This document shows positions 34,777 through 45,009 of a stretch of 64,000 nt of DNA, piece by piece. The stretch comes from Pseudomonas sp. SORT22 (lineage in GTDB: Bacteria; Pseudomonadota; Gammaproteobacteria; Pseudomonadales; Pseudomonadaceae), in assembly GCF_018417635.1 (NCBI RefSeq), contig NZ_CP071007.1, forward strand, positions 620,001 to 684,000, read 5' to 3'. Every line of letters starts with the position of its first letter. Position 1 is the stretch's first letter. Made by a program: the position numbers and the translations under genes. The notes below the pieces were generated by a model. The model was not told where the DNA came from and ran no database searches. It saw only the letters and a program-made list of their open reading frames with translations.

Positions 34777-36615
34777 CTAACTGCCCTCCAGCACCCGCCG
34801 ATAGAACTTCCATTCCTCTTCCAGCGCATGCGCCAGGTTGCTCGCGGTACGAAAACCGTGACGCTCCGATGGGTAGAAATGCCCTTCGGCGCGAATGCCG
34901 TTGGCTTTCAATGCATCCAGCATCGAACGGGTCTGTTCCGGCACCACCACGGCATCCAGCTCACCCTGGAAGAAGATCACCGGCACCTTGATGTTGGCGG
35001 CGTGCAGCAACGGCGTGCGCTGCTGGTAACGTTCGGCGTCGGCTACCGGGTCGCCGATCAGCCAGTCCAGGTAATCGCCTTCGAATTTGTGCGTGGCGCG
35101 GGCCAGCGCCTGCGGGTCGCTGACGCCGTAGAGGCTGGCACCGGCGCGGAATACATCATGGAACGCCAGGGCGCAGAGGGTGGTGTAGCCGCCAGCGCTG
35201 CCGCCACGGATGAACGCGCGCTGCGGGTCGATCAGCTTGCGTTCGGCCAGGTGCCTGACCACGGCGCAGGCATCTTCGACGTCAATCTCGCCCCAGCGCA
35301 GGTGCAGGGCCTGGCGATAGTCGCGGCCATAGCTGCTGCTGCCTCGGTAATTGAGGTCGGCCACGGCAAAACCGCGCTGGGCCCAGTACTGGATGCGCGG
35401 GTCGAGCACCGGGTAGCAGGCCGAGGTCGGCCCGCCATGGATGAACACCAGCAGTGGCGGCTGCGCCTCACCGTTCATGGCCGGGTAGAAGAAACCATGA
35501 GCGAAACCATCGCCACTGGGGTAGCGCAGGGCCTGCGGGCGGCTGATGCGTTCGGCCGGCAGCGGCAAGGCACCGCCTGCCAACACCTGCACCTGATGAC
35601 TCTGGCGGTTGATGGCGATAACCGCAGGTGGGCTGATGGCCGACGCGGCAATGGCATAGATGTGCTGCTCGTCGAGGTCTAGGCAGCGGAAGCGGTTGTA
35701 GTTCGCGCTGTAGTCTTCTACCGAACCGTCGGCATGACAGATGCCTAAACGACTGAAGCCGTTTTCGAACCAGCTGGCCAGGTAGTGTTGCTGATCCAGC
35801 GCCAGCCAGGTGCTGGCGCCCAGTTGCCAGGGCGCGCCGGCGTGGTCGGCAGCGGCGGCCGGCAATGCGCTCCAGCCTGCGACGGTTTCGCCCCAGGGCT
35901 GCCAGTAGCCGTTGCGGTCGGACAGGCAATACAGGCGGCCGCCGGTATCAAAGTGCGGTTGCTGCAGGGATTGTTGCGGGCCTTGTTCACCGGCGATACA
36001 GCGCGGTGTGCTCCAGCGGCCATCGGCCTGGCGCTGGCAACACAGCAAGCGGGTTGCGGTCCATGGTTGCTCGGGGCGGCTCCATTCTATCCAGGCCAGG
36101 CGCGAGCCATCGGCGCTGAGGGTGGGCGCGGCGTAGAAGTCGGCGCCTTCGGCCAGTACTTCACGGCTACCCTTGACGATGGCCACCAGGCGATGCTCGA
36201 CCGCTCCGGGGCCATGGCTTTCTTCCACTGCCAGCACCTGGCCATTGGCCCAGCGCAGGTCGCCGTAACGTTTCACGCCCGCAGTTAGAGGTTGCGGTAA
36301 TCCGCCGTCAAGGTCCTGGCAATAGAGCTGCTGGTCGGCCTCGTTGACGAACACCAAGCCATCGTCGCTCAGGCAGAAGCTGCCGCCACCGTACTCATAC
36401 ACCCGGCTGCGCACGCTGAAGCCATTGGGCGTCAGGCAGCGGGCCTGGCCATCGCGCCAGAGCCAGATCCGGCAGGCGCCGTCGCTGGGGCGAAACTCGT
36501 TCCAGAACAGGCCTTGGGCGGCAACCCGCAGCTCGGCAAAGTCGGTACCGGCGGCGACCGCCTGTTCGGCGCTGAAGCGCTCAGCCGCGGACAATGACAC
36601 GGGAGTTTCGCTCAT
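34777..36615 (-). CDS. S9 (prolyl oligopeptidase family) serine peptidase
   Basis: A 612-residue peptidase with an N-terminal beta-propeller (about 40-350) and a C-terminal alpha/beta-hydrolase domain (about 370-612). The nucleophile is S473 in [11 protein letters not shown]; the acid is in [11 protein letters not shown] and the base is the His of SERHGFRTA near the end. No signal peptide is evident, so it is probably cytoplasmic. It overlaps the 3' end of pqqE by 35 bases on the same strand and is likely the last gene of the pqq operon. A role in trimming the PqqA peptide is a plausible guess only; the same association occurs in other pseudomonads as I recall. Confidence 0.9.
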   Translation of the reverse strand: MSETPVSLSAAERFSAEQAVAAGTDFAELRVAAQGLFWNEFRPSDGACRIWLWRDGQARCLTPNGFSVRSRVYEYGGGSFCLSDDGLVFVNEADQQLYCQDLDGGLPQPLTAGVKRYGDLRWANGQVLAVEESHGPGAVEHRLVAIVKGSREVLAEGADFYAAPTLSADGSRLAWIEWSRPEQPWTATRLLCCQRQADGRWSTPRCIAGEQGPQQSLQQPHFDTGGRLYCLSDRNGYWQPWGETVAGWSALPAAAADHAGAPWQLGASTWLALDQQHYLASWFENGFSRLGICHADGSVEDYSANYNRFRCLDLDEQHIYAIAASAISPPAVIAINRQSHQVQVLAGGALPLPAERISRPQALRYPSGDGFAHGFFYPAMNGEAQPPLLVFIHGGPTSACYPVLDPRIQYWAQRGFAVADLNYRGSSSYGRDYRQALHLRWGEIDVEDACAVVRHLAERKLIDPQRAFIRGGSAGGYTTLCALAFHDVFRAGASLYGVSDPQALARATHKFEGDYLDWLIGDPVADAERYQQRTPLLHAANIKVPVIFFQGELDAVVVPEQTRSMLDALKANGIRAEGHFYPSERHGFRTASNLAHALEEEWKFYRRVLEGS

Positions 36616-37741
36616 TACGGAAGGTCAGCTCGTCGATGGTCTGATGGGCATGCTCGGCGTCTTCACGCGCCTTGAGGATGATGCCGTGCTCGGCCGACTT
36701 GGCGCAAACCGGGTCGGCATTGCTGGCGTCGCCGGTGAGCATGAAGGCCTGGCAGCGGCAGCCGCCGAAGTCTTTCTCCTTTTCGTCGCAGGAACGGCAC
36801 GGCTCGGGCATCCAGTCATAACCGCGAAAGCGATTGAACCCGAACGAGTCGTACCAGATGTGCTGCATGCTGTGGTCGCGCACATTGGGAAACTGCACCG
36901 GTAACTGCCGGGCGCCATGGCAGGGCAGGGCGGTGCCGTCCGGGGTGACGGTGAGAAACACGCTGCCCCAGCCGTTCATGCAGGCCTTGGGGCGCTCTTC
37001 GTAATAGTCCGGGGTGACGAAGATCAGCTTGCACGGGTTGCCGGCGGCTTGCAGTTTGGCCCGGTACTCGTTGGTGATGCGCTCGGCGCGTTCGAGCTGG
37101 GCGCGGGTCGGCAGCAGGCCGACGCGGTTCAGGTGCGCCCAGCCATAGAACTGACAAGTGGCCAGCTCGACGAAGTCGGCTTCCAGGGCCACGCACAGCT
37201 CGATGATGCGGTCGATCTTGTCGATATTGTGCCGATGGGTGACGAAGTTCAGCACCATCGGGTAGCCATGGGCTTTTACCGCGCGGGCCATTTCCAGCTT
37301 TTGCGCGAAGGCCTTCTTCGAGCCGGCCAGCAGGTTGTTCACCTGCTCGTCGCTGGCCTGGAAGCTGATCTGGATATGGTCCAGCCCGGCCTCTTTGAAG
37401 GTGGCGATCTTCTGTTCGGTGAGGCCGATGCCGGAGGTGATCAGGTTGGTGTAGTAACCCAGGCGCCGGCCCTCGCCGATCAGTTCGGCCAGGTCCTGGC
37501 GCACCAGCGGCTCACCGCCGGAAAAGCCCAGTTGCGCGGCGCCCATCTCCCGCGCTTCGGCCATCACCTTGAACCACTGCGCGGTGCTCAGCTCCTGGCC
37601 CTGGGCGGCGAAGTCCAGGGGGTTGGAGCAGTACGGGCACTGCAGCGGGCAACGGTAGGTCAGCTCGGCGAGCAGCCACAGCGGCAGGCCGACGTCAGGT
37701 TTTGCCGGCAATTCAGGCAAGGCTGATCCAGTGTTCGGCAC
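36581..37741 (-). CDS. pqqE: PqqA peptide cyclase (radical SAM) PqqE
   Basis: A 386-residue radical-SAM/SPASM enzyme that cross-links the Glu and Tyr of PqqA, the first step in making the redox cofactor PQQ. The SAM cluster motif is C31-x3-C35-x2-C38 ([11 protein letters not shown]). The C-terminal SPASM cysteines are seen in [21 protein letters not shown] and [20 protein letters not shown]. The start is GTG 37741 with a perfect GGAGG six bases upstream, inside the end of pqqD; an ATG-like start further back would lie within pqqD in another frame. Confidence 0.97.
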   Translation of the reverse strand: MPNTGSALPELPAKPDVGLPLWLLAELTYRCPLQCPYCSNPLDFAAQGQELSTAQWFKVMAEAREMGAAQLGFSGGEPLVRQDLAELIGEGRRLGYYTNLITSGIGLTEQKIATFKEAGLDHIQISFQASDEQVNNLLAGSKKAFAQKLEMARAVKAHGYPMVLNFVTHRHNIDKIDRIIELCVALEADFVELATCQFYGWAHLNRVGLLPTRAQLERAERITNEYRAKLQAAGNPCKLIFVTPDYYEERPKACMNGWGSVFLTVTPDGTALPCHGARQLPVQFPNVRDHSMQHIWYDSFGFNRFRGYDWMPEPCRSCDEKEKDFGGCRCQAFMLTGDASNADPVCAKSAEHGIILKAREDAEHAHQTIDELTFRNERNSRVIVRG

Positions 37742-37988
37742 GGGCCACCTCCATGAACTGCTCGATGTCGTCACCGAGCTCAGGTACGCCAGGGAACTGC
37801 TTGTCCAGCTCGGCGATGATCGCAGCGACATCGCGCTGGCCGTCGATCAGCCCGCCGATCAGCGCAGCGCTGTCGTTGAGCTTGATCATCCCTTCCGGGT
37901 ACAACAGCACATGGCCCTTTTGCGCCGGCTCGTACTGGAAGCGATAGCCCGGGCGCCAGGCCGGAACTTGCGCGCGATTAAAACTCAT
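37713..37988 (-). CDS. pqqD: PqqA chaperone PqqD
   Basis: A 91-residue peptide-binding protein (RiPP recognition element) that delivers PqqA to PqqE. The family pattern is [25 protein letters not shown] in two parts, with ...[21 protein letters not shown] in the winged helix. Start and stop overlap pqqC (4 bases) and pqqE (29 bases). Confidence 0.97.
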   Translation of the reverse strand: MSFNRAQVPAWRPGYRFQYEPAQKGHVLLYPEGMIKLNDSAALIGGLIDGQRDVAAIIAELDKQFPGVPELGDDIEQFMEVARAEHWISLA

Positions 37989-38740
37989 AGGGCGATTCCT
38001 TTGTGCCAGACCCTTTCGCTGGTGACACTGTGATAGGGCGGGCGGTTCAGTTCGTAAGCCATGCTCATGGCATCGAGCATGCTCCAGAGGATGTCCAGCT
38101 TGAACTGCAGGATCTCCAGCATGCGCTGCTGGCCTTCAACTGTAGTGTAGTGCTGCAGGGTAATCGCCAGCCCATGCTCGACGTCACGCCGGGCCTGGCC
38201 CAGGCGAGTGCGGAAGTACTCATAGCCGGCCGGGTCGATCCATGGGTAGTGCTGCGGCCAGCTGTCGAGCCGCGACTGATGGATCTGCGGGGCGAACAGC
38301 TCGGTCAGCGAGCTGCTGGCGGCCTCTTGCCAACTGGCGCGGCGGGCGAAGTTGACGTAGGCATCCACGGCAAAACGCACGCCAGGCAGCACCAGTTCCT
38401 GGGAACGCAGCTGCTGCGGATCGAGGCCGACCGCCTGGCCCAGGCGCAGCCAGGCTTCGATGCCGCCGTCTTCGCCAGGGGCGCCGTCATGGTCGAGCAG
38501 GCGCTGAATCCACTCGCGGCGGATTTCGCGGTCCGGGCAGTTGGCCAGGATCGCGGCGTCTTTCATCGGGATGTTGACCTGGTAATAGAAACGGTTGGCC
38601 ACCCAGCCCTGGATCTGCTCGCGGCTCGCGCGGCCTTCATACATCGCCACATGGTAGGGGTGATGAATGTGGTAATAGGCGCCCTTGGCGCGCAGGGCCT
38701 GTTCGAATTCGGCGGGGGACAGCGGTTTGGCGTCGCTCAT
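37985..38740 (-). CDS. pqqC: Pyrroloquinoline-quinone synthase PqqC
   Basis: A 251-residue cofactor-less oxidase that performs the final eight-electron oxidation and ring closure to PQQ. Family segments are [42 protein letters not shown] and [21 protein letters not shown] in sequence order. The start is ATG 38740 with AGGAG 7 bases upstream; a longer frame lies upstream but overlaps pqqB. Eight bases separate it from pqqB. Confidence 0.97.
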   Translation of the reverse strand: MSDAKPLSPAEFEQALRAKGAYYHIHHPYHVAMYEGRASREQIQGWVANRFYYQVNIPMKDAAILANCPDREIRREWIQRLLDHDGAPGEDGGIEAWLRLGQAVGLDPQQLRSQELVLPGVRFAVDAYVNFARRASWQEAASSSLTELFAPQIHQSRLDSWPQHYPWIDPAGYEYFRTRLGQARRDVEHGLAITLQHYTTVEGQQRMLEILQFKLDILWSMLDAMSMAYELNRPPYHSVTSERVWHKGIAL

Positions 38741-38748
38741 GTCGGCTC

Positions 38749-39660
38749 CTAGAGGGTGATGCTCATGCCGTCGAAGGCCACTTCGACGCCGCGGCGTACG
38801 CATTCGGCGCGTTCGGCCGAATCCTCATCGAGAATCGGGTTGGTGTTGTTGATGTGGATAAGCACCTTGCGCTGACGCGGGAAGCCTTCCAGTACCTCGA
38901 GCATGCCGCCCGGGCCGTTCTGCGCCAGGTGGCCCATCTCGCGGCCGGTGCGGGTGCCGACACCGCGGCGCTGCATTTCATCATCCTCCCAGAGGGTGCC
39001 GTCGACCAGCAGGCAGTCGGCGTCGCTCATCATCTGCAACAATTTGCCGTCGACCTGGCCCAGGCCCGGGGCGTAGAACAGCTTGCCGCCGGTGCGCAGG
39101 TCTTCGACCATCAGCCCGAGGTTGTCACCCGGGTGTGGGTCGAAGCGGTGCGGTGAGTAGGGCGGTGCGGCGCTACGCAGCGGGAAGGGGGTGAAGCGCA
39201 GGTTCGGGCAGGCATCGATGACGAAGCTGCCTTCGAGCTCGATGCGCTGCCACTGCAGGCCACCGTTCCAGTGGCTGAGCATGGTGAACAGCGGGAAACC
39301 AGTGCTCAGGTCCTGATGGACCATGTCGGTGCACCAGACCTGGTGCGGGCAGCCTTCGCGCAGGCTGAGCAGGCCGGTGGTGTGGTCGATCTGGCTGTCG
39401 AGCAGGACGATGGCATTGATGCCGGTGTCGCGCAGGGCCCGGGCCGGCTGCATCGGGGCAAAGCTTTGCAGCTGTGCGCGGATGTCCGGCGAGGCGTTGC
39501 ACAGCACCCAGTGGATGCCGTCGTCAGACAGGGCAATCGATGACTGGGTGCGCGCCGTGGCGCGCAGGCTGCCGTCGCGAAAGCCTTTGCAGTTGGCGCA
39601 GTTGCAGTTCCACTGGGGAAAACCGCCACCGGCGGCGGAACCTAGAATCTGGATGTACAT
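38749..39660 (-). CDS. pqqB: PQQ biosynthesis protein PqqB
   Basis: A 303-residue metallo-beta-lactamase-fold protein that hydroxylates the cross-linked Glu-Tyr intermediate. The opening [20 protein letters not shown], with [11 protein letters not shown] after it, is diagnostic. Start choice: ATG 39660 with AGGAG five bases upstream; a GTG six bases earlier would sit on that ribosome site. A hairpin between pqqA and this gene separates the levels of expression. Confidence 0.97.
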   Translation of the reverse strand: MYIQILGSAAGGGFPQWNCNCANCKGFRDGSLRATARTQSSIALSDDGIHWVLCNASPDIRAQLQSFAPMQPARALRDTGINAIVLLDSQIDHTTGLLSLREGCPHQVWCTDMVHQDLSTGFPLFTMLSHWNGGLQWQRIELEGSFVIDACPNLRFTPFPLRSAAPPYSPHRFDPHPGDNLGLMVEDLRTGGKLFYAPGLGQVDGKLLQMMSDADCLLVDGTLWEDDEMQRRGVGTRTGREMGHLAQNGPGGMLEVLEGFPRQRKVLIHINNTNPILDEDSAERAECVRRGVEVAFDGMSITL

Positions 39661-39684
39661 GGCCACTCCTGCCGCGTCCTGAAA

Positions 39685-39714
39685 TAAAAACGCCCCGGCG
39701 GGCCGAGGCGTTGT
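39685..39714 (-). terminator. Hairpin attenuator between pqqA and pqqB
   Basis: On the minus strand a stem AACGCCTCGG / CCGGGGCGTT is followed by TTTTATTTC. It lies 14 bases after the pqqA stop and should end most transcripts, leaving pqqA far more abundant than pqqBCDE, as is known for pqq operons. Confidence 0.82.
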
Positions 39715-39727
39715 ACCGCAAGCAGGT

Positions 39728-39799
39728 TCAGCGGCTTGCGAAATACATGGTCACTTCAAAGCCGATACGCAGGTCAGTGTAAGCAGGTTTGGTCCACAT
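39728..39799 (-). CDS. pqqA: PQQ precursor peptide PqqA
   Basis: A 23-residue peptide, [20 protein letters not shown] followed by Ala-Ser-Arg. Its Glu15 and Tyr19 in EVTMY are the residues joined and converted into the tricyclic cofactor. GGAAGGAG lies just upstream of the ATG. It is too short for most gene finders but is unmistakable from the motif and its position ahead of pqqB. Confidence 0.97.
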   Translation of the reverse strand: MWTKPAYTDLRIGFEVTMYFASR

Positions 39800-39966
39800 G
39801 GGATTACTCCTTCCGGATAGGTCTGGGGGTTGTCAGCTACTTATTTAGTCCACCCTCCAGGTGAGGGGTTCCATAGCCAAGATTGCGCTATCTTACTAAA
39901 AAAATACGGACCGAATGGTTAAATCTAAGATAAACGCCGTTACCGGGACGGTAAGGATCGCCTGCA

Positions 39967-42303
39967 TCAGTGCCAGTTTTCGCTGGGCGCCGGGCCGTTG
40001 GCCAGGCACAGCCAGCCGTGTTCGGCCTGGCTTACCTGGCGGGCCAGGTGCTTCAGCTGCGGCGTTTCGACCGCCAGGATCGCCGCTTGCAGATCGCTCA
40101 GCCGCGGCTGGCGATGGCCGGCCAGATGCGCCTGCCAGGCCCATTCGGCAACCTCGTTGTTGGTCATCGCCGCTTCGTCGAACTGGGCGGCGAGGGCCTG
40201 TTTATCTGCAGGGTTGCAGCTCAGTGTGGCGGGCAGGTTATCGAGCAATGCCTGGATGTGCCCGATGATCTCGGTATGGCTGGCCGATGGCGACTGCACG
40301 CCAAGCAACAGGCCGTTGCAGCCCTCGATCTGTCGGAAGGCGCTGAATACCGCGTAGCCCAGGTTCAGTTCGACCCGCAGGCGCTGATAGAAAGGCCCTT
40401 GTAGCTGCTGGGCAAACAGCCGGCCTGCGGCTTGGTCCTCGATCGGGCAGAACAGCAGCAAGGCCTGTTCACTGGCCGCTGGCGGTAGCGTTTGCCAGCG
40501 CCGCACAGGTTCGATTGTGGTCGGCAGATGCCTGCCAGCGCACCCTGGCATTGCGCTTAGGGCCTGGTTCAGCGCCGATTGCTGGCTGGCACTGAAGCCG
40601 GTCGAAAGTCCAGTCCAGGTTGAATGCTCCCACAACGCATCCAGATCGCTCTGGCTGATTATGCAGGCCGGCAAGGGCTCGTCGACGCGGCGGCCTAGTA
40701 GTTGCTCCGGCAACTGCCTGAGCAGCGCGCGGATCGGCATGGTATCAGGCCGCTCGGCAGCGCCAGTTGTCCAGCTCTGGCTGGGCGGCTGCCGCAGGAT
40801 GGCCAATGCCTGTTCAATCACTGCGCCCACCACGGTGCCATTGCCGGCGCAGCGCAACTGCCAGTATTTGTCGCAGGCGCTCAATTGCACTTGCACCCCA
40901 GCCTGCGCAGCCTGTTCACTCAGGGCTTGCAGCGCCCGATCAAGTACCTGCCACAGGCGCCCACGCAAGGCTGAGGTGAGCTGCCAGCGCAGGTAGACCA
41001 CACCATGCTCGCGCGACGGCGGTAGCAGGGGAGAGACAGTCAGGCCTTCGGGAACGGCGCTGACCGAGAGGGTCTGCGCCTTCACGCTCAGCAACGGATT
41101 TGCAGCGGGCAACTGCCAGGCGTGGGTAGGCGGTTTTACCTGGCCGGCGAGCATTGTTTCGAGCAACTGTTCAAGCGCAGCCAAGCCTTGCGCGTCCAGC
41201 GCGTCGAAGCGTTGCCCGGTGCTGTCCTGGCGTGCCAGCTCCAGCGCGCTGGCGGCAAGTTCGCGACAACGCTGCAAGCGGGCGTATTCCTGATTGATGC
41301 TGCTCAGGTCCGCCGTGCGGAAAAACCCCAGCCAGTCAGTCAACAGCGCCTGGACCTGCGTGGCATCAGCCGTGTCGTTGAGTTTGAAGCCCGCATGCAG
41401 CAGCGTCTGGCCGGCAAAGCTGTACAGCGAGGAAAACGCGAAGTGCGCCAGCCAGCCCCGCGCGCGCAAGGTCGCCGGCAAGCCGCCGGGCCGGATGTCG
41501 CTCAGCCAGGTAGCGAGAAAATCGACTGCCTGCTCAAAACCTGTGGGGAGTTGCTCGCACGGGTACAGCACATCCAGTTGCCGTTCGTTGTGCATCAACA
41601 GCGCAGCCCGGCTATAGAAGCTCGGTGGTAGCGATTGCTGCACTTTTGCCCCGCGACTGAACACCTGGCCGAAGCGATTCGCCAACGCCTGCAGTTCGTC
41701 GAGGCTTTGTGGCCCGCTCAGGCTCAAGGTGATTTGCCCGGCCTGGTAGAAGCGCTGGTGAAAGCCGCGCAACGCCGCCTGGAACGCCGGATTTTGAACC
41801 TGCAGGCTGTAGCGGTTGCCAGCCTGGAACGCGCTCAGCGGATGTTCGCTGCCCGCAGCCTGAAGCAAGGCAAACTGGTGCTGCGCTTGTGGATTGCGCG
41901 ACCAGGCAATGAACTCGGCATGGATCACTTCCCGTTCGCGCACTTGCCGCTCAAGGTCGAACTGCGGCTGTGCGAGCATCTGGCACAGTCGCTCAAGCCC
42001 CCCGGCAAAAGCCGCGGGCGGTACTTCGAAAAAGAACTCGGTGCTGCGTTCACGGGTGCTGGCGTTGACCTGCCCGCCGTGGTGCTGCACATAGCGCATC
42101 AGGCCGTCGTCCAGGGCGAAGCGTTGATTGCCGAGGAAGAACAGATGCTCGAGAAAGTGTGCCAGCCCCGGCCACGCCGGTGGCGCGTCATGGCTGCCGG
42201 CCGCTACCCGCACAGCCGCCGCGCAGCGTTTTAGCTGCGGTGCATGGCGCAGGGTGACCTGCAGGCCATTGGCGAGGGTCAGGTTGTGCAGGGCGCTGGG
42301 CAT
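39967..42303 (-). CDS. pqqF: Zinc protease PqqF (M16 family)
   Basis: A 778-residue inverzincin peptidase expected to cut PqqA on either side of the modified Glu-Tyr pair. The inverted zinc motif HFLEH places H49, E52 and H53, in an otherwise typical M16 N-terminal domain (about 5-210). The distal zinc Glu should be in the EREVIHAEF segment near 125. The C-terminal half is diverged as is usual for PqqF. It ends 167 bases before pqqA, a gap that must hold the pqqA promoter. The preceding gene is davA. Confidence 0.93.
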   Translation of the reverse strand: MPSALHNLTLANGLQVTLRHAPQLKRCAAAVRVAAGSHDAPPAWPGLAHFLEHLFFLGNQRFALDDGLMRYVQHHGGQVNASTRERSTEFFFEVPPAAFAGGLERLCQMLAQPQFDLERQVREREVIHAEFIAWSRNPQAQHQFALLQAAGSEHPLSAFQAGNRYSLQVQNPAFQAALRGFHQRFYQAGQITLSLSGPQSLDELQALANRFGQVFSRGAKVQQSLPPSFYSRAALLMHNERQLDVLYPCEQLPTGFEQAVDFLATWLSDIRPGGLPATLRARGWLAHFAFSSLYSFAGQTLLHAGFKLNDTADATQVQALLTDWLGFFRTADLSSINQEYARLQRCRELAASALELARQDSTGQRFDALDAQGLAALEQLLETMLAGQVKPPTHAWQLPAANPLLSVKAQTLSVSAVPEGLTVSPLLPPSREHGVVYLRWQLTSALRGRLWQVLDRALQALSEQAAQAGVQVQLSACDKYWQLRCAGNGTVVGAVIEQALAILRQPPSQSWTTGAAERPDTMPIRALLRQLPEQLLGRRVDEPLPACIISQSDLDALWEHSTWTGLSTGFSASQQSALNQALSAMPGCAGRHLPTTIEPVRRWQTLPPAASEQALLLFCPIEDQAAGRLFAQQLQGPFYQRLRVELNLGYAVFSAFRQIEGCNGLLLGVQSPSASHTEIIGHIQALLDNLPATLSCNPADKQALAAQFDEAAMTNNEVAEWAWQAHLAGHRQPRLSDLQAAILAVETPQLKHLARQVSQAEHGWLCLANGPAPSENWH

Positions 42304-42341
42304 GACGACTCCGGGTACAGGCGAACCGTCATGCTAGCGGA

Positions 42342-43139
42342 TTATTGCCGCGGCGTGCTGTAGAGCTCGGGGCGCAGGTCGTGCAGGTAAGGGTTGTTGG
42401 CCCGCCCTTGCTGCACTCGCTGCAGGTCGAGGTCGGCGCTCAGCAGCGCGCTGTCACGACCGGCCATGGCCAGGATGCTGCCATCCGGGCCGACGATGCT
42501 GCTCTGCCCGCAGTAGTGGATTTCGCCTTCGCTGCCGCAGTAGTTGGCGTACGCCAGGTAGCACTGGTTCTCGTAGGCGCGGGCGCGCACGGTGACCTGG
42601 GCAATGAAGTCGAAGGGCACCATGTTCGCCGTCGGCACCAGGATCAGTTCGGCACCGGCCAGGGCCAGGCGCCGGGCGTTTTCCGGGAACTCGATGTCGT
42701 AGCAGATCAAAAAGCCCAGGCGCCAGCCGTTGAGCTCGACCACCGGAAAGTGATCGGGCCCCGGGCTGAACATCGCCCGGTCGAGGCCACCGAACAGGTG
42801 GGTCTTGCGGTAGTTGCACAGGCTGCTGCCGTGGGCGTCGATCAACTGCACGCTGTTGAAGATCTGCCCGTCCTCGGCCAGCTCCGGGTAGCCGTAGGCA
42901 ATGGCGATGCGGTTGCTCTGGGCGATCTCCACCACGGCCATGGCCGAGGGGCCGTCTTCGGCTTCGGCCAGGCGCGCGACGGCTTCGCTGCCGATGTTGT
43001 AGCCGCTCAGGAACATCTCCGGGCATACCAGCAGTTCGGCGCCGCGGGCAGTGGCCAGTTGCGCCTGCTGGTGCAGGCGCTCGAGGTTGCCGGACAGGTC
43101 CAGCGGTTGCGGTTCGCCTTGGAACAGGGCGATGCGCAT
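42342..43139 (-). CDS. davA: 5-aminovaleramidase DavA (carbon-nitrogen hydrolase)
   Basis: A 265-residue nitrilase-superfamily amidase. The catalytic triad is E41 (CPEMF), K112 (YRKTH) and C146 (LICYDIEF). In P. putida this gene, next to the lysine monooxygenase gene, hydrolyses 5-aminovaleramide to 5-aminovalerate and ammonia in the lysine degradation pathway. The start is ATG 43139, with GGGAGA upstream; the frame stays open upstream only inside davB. A 13-base gap separates it from davB. Confidence 0.92.
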   Translation of the reverse strand: MRIALFQGEPQPLDLSGNLERLHQQAQLATARGAELLVCPEMFLSGYNIGSEAVARLAEAEDGPSAMAVVEIAQSNRIAIAYGYPELAEDGQIFNSVQLIDAHGSSLCNYRKTHLFGGLDRAMFSPGPDHFPVVELNGWRLGFLICYDIEFPENARRLALAGAELILVPTANMVPFDFIAQVTVRARAYENQCYLAYANYCGSEGEIHYCGQSSIVGPDGSILAMAGRDSALLSADLDLQRVQQGRANNPYLHDLRPELYSTPRQ

Positions 43140-43152
43140 GGCGATTCTCCCG

Positions 43153-44835
43153 TCAGTCGGCCAGGGCGATCGGGCCGATTTCATTGAACACGTCGCCCGG
43201 GCCTGGGTTGTCCGGGTGGGTCTGGCCACCGAAGTGATTGATGATACCCCACACCGCATTGAGCGACGTTTGCACCGCGCCTTCGACCCAGGCCGGGGTC
43301 CACGACACATCGTCACCGGCAATGAAGATGCCGCGCTGCTCGGCCGGCATGTCCTGCTGCATGAAGTGCGCGTACATGCGCTGGTTGTAGCGGTAATGGC
43401 CGGGCAGGGCGCCCTTGAAGGCGCCGAGGAAGTGCGGATCGGCTTCCCACGACACGGTGATCGGGTCGCCGATGATGTGCCCGGCGATATCGACTTTCGG
43501 GTAGATCTTCTTCAGCGCATCGAGGGCCAGCTTGACGCGCTTTTCCACTGGGTGCGGGAGCATTTTCAGCGCATCGCTCATCCACGAGTACGACAGGCAG
43601 ATCACCCCCGGCTTGTCGTCGCCGTTGTCGAACAGGTAGGTGCCGCGGGTCAGGCGGTCGGTCAGGGTCATGCTCATCAGGTCGCGGCCGGTATCTGGAT
43701 CCTTGTCCTTCCAGAACGGCCGGTCGACCATGACGAAGGTCTTCGACGACTGCATGTAGCGGGTACGGTCCAGGGCCATCCACATCTTCTGCGAGAACAG
43801 CGATTCTTCGCACTCGATCTGGGTGGTCAGCAGCCAGCTCTGGCAGGTGGTCAGCACCGCGGCGTAGTGGCGGGTGTCGCCCCAGGTGTCGGTTACCGCC
43901 AGGCGCCCGTCGCTGTCGCGGGCAATGCTTTTCACCCCGGCACGTGGCGCGCCGCGGTGTAGCGAGCTGAGGCTGGTGCCGGCCGGCCAGTGCGCGCAAC
44001 GCTCCGGCACATGGCGCCAGATGCCCAGCGGCACTTGCTCGACGCCGCCAACTACCAGGTGCTGGTGATCGTCGCAGTTGGTCATCACCACGCGGAAGAT
44101 TTCCAGCATCGAATTGGGGAAGTCCGAGTCCCAGCCACCGGTGCCGAAACCGACCTGGCCGAACACCTCGCGGTGCAGGAAGCTGAGTTTGGCGAAGGCT
44201 TTTGAGGTGGCGACGAAGTCGTAGAAGGTGCGGTCGTCCCACAGCGGTACCAGGGTGTTCCACAGCTCCTTGAGGCGCGGCACATCGCGGTCGCGGATGG
44301 CTTGCTGGATGTCGCCGAAGCGGGCGCCGTCTTCCAGGGCATCGGCCCAGGCGTCGGCAACCTCCTGGAACAACTTGGGCAAATCGGAGAGTTTTTCCGC
44401 GTAGTGGGTCTGGCCTTCGAGGTCGATCACTGTGCTGCCCGAGGCCGGGGTCAGCGGGTTGGGGAAGGGCTTGGTTTCAAGGCCGAGCTTGTCGACATAG
44501 TGGTAGAACGCCGTCGACGACACCGGAAAGCGCATGCCACCCAGCTCGGCGATGATCCCGTCACTGCCTTCGAAGGCTTGCGAGCGCAGGCGCCCACCCA
44601 TTTTCGAAGCTTCGTAGACCACAGGCTTGAGGCCCAGCTTCATCAACTCGTAGGCCGCCACCAGCCCGGCGATACCGGCACCGACAATCGCCACTTCCTC
44701 TCCATGGCGCGCCGCCGGGATGCTACCCAAGCCGGCCGGGTGCTCGATCCAGTCGTCAAAGGCAAAAGGAAAATCCGGGCCGAAAATGGTGATGGGTTTC
44801 TTGCCGTCGGCGGGGTGACGATTGTTCTTGTTCAT
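43153..44835 (-). CDS. davB: L-lysine 2-monooxygenase DavB
   Basis: A 560-residue FAD enzyme of the amine oxidase family, often auto-named tryptophan 2-monooxygenase. The FAD-binding Rossmann motif is EVAIVGAGIAGLVAAYELMK (47-66) with YEASKMGGRLRSQ following. The C-terminal FAD motif is GIFIAGDDVSWTPAWVEGA (about 508-526). In P. putida the product converts lysine to 5-aminovaleramide, CO2 and water. I call it DavB, not a plant-hormone enzyme, because of length, the davA partner and remembered KT2440 orthology. Confidence 0.92.
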   Translation of the reverse strand: MNKNNRHPADGKKPITIFGPDFPFAFDDWIEHPAGLGSIPAARHGEEVAIVGAGIAGLVAAYELMKLGLKPVVYEASKMGGRLRSQAFEGSDGIIAELGGMRFPVSSTAFYHYVDKLGLETKPFPNPLTPASGSTVIDLEGQTHYAEKLSDLPKLFQEVADAWADALEDGARFGDIQQAIRDRDVPRLKELWNTLVPLWDDRTFYDFVATSKAFAKLSFLHREVFGQVGFGTGGWDSDFPNSMLEIFRVVMTNCDDHQHLVVGGVEQVPLGIWRHVPERCAHWPAGTSLSSLHRGAPRAGVKSIARDSDGRLAVTDTWGDTRHYAAVLTTCQSWLLTTQIECEESLFSQKMWMALDRTRYMQSSKTFVMVDRPFWKDKDPDTGRDLMSMTLTDRLTRGTYLFDNGDDKPGVICLSYSWMSDALKMLPHPVEKRVKLALDALKKIYPKVDIAGHIIGDPITVSWEADPHFLGAFKGALPGHYRYNQRMYAHFMQQDMPAEQRGIFIAGDDVSWTPAWVEGAVQTSLNAVWGIINHFGGQTHPDNPGPGDVFNEIGPIALAD

Positions 44836-45009
44836 AAGTGACCTTGCCAGGCGCTGCGCGGGGTGCGGAGCTTGAGTATAGAAAAAACACTGGCGGTCAT
44901 TTTAGGGGGCGGGGGTTACGTAATTAAGATGCAGAGTGTCGTCGTTTGGTCGGCTTGTTGGTCGATATGACGTATCTGTCATTCATATTGACTTCTGTGG
45001 GCGCCGGCT

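Noticed and set aside
39934..39957. Palindrome near the pqqF 3' end (TTACCGGGACGGTAA) as a terminator
   Set aside because: The stem is short and has no T run on the minus strand; it could be an operator but nothing supports a specific protein.
43153..44835. Plant-hormone (indole-acetic acid) pathway from a tryptophan monooxygenase and amidase pair
   Set aside because: Length, partner and remembered P. putida orthology fit lysine monooxygenase and aminovaleramidase (DavBA) better.
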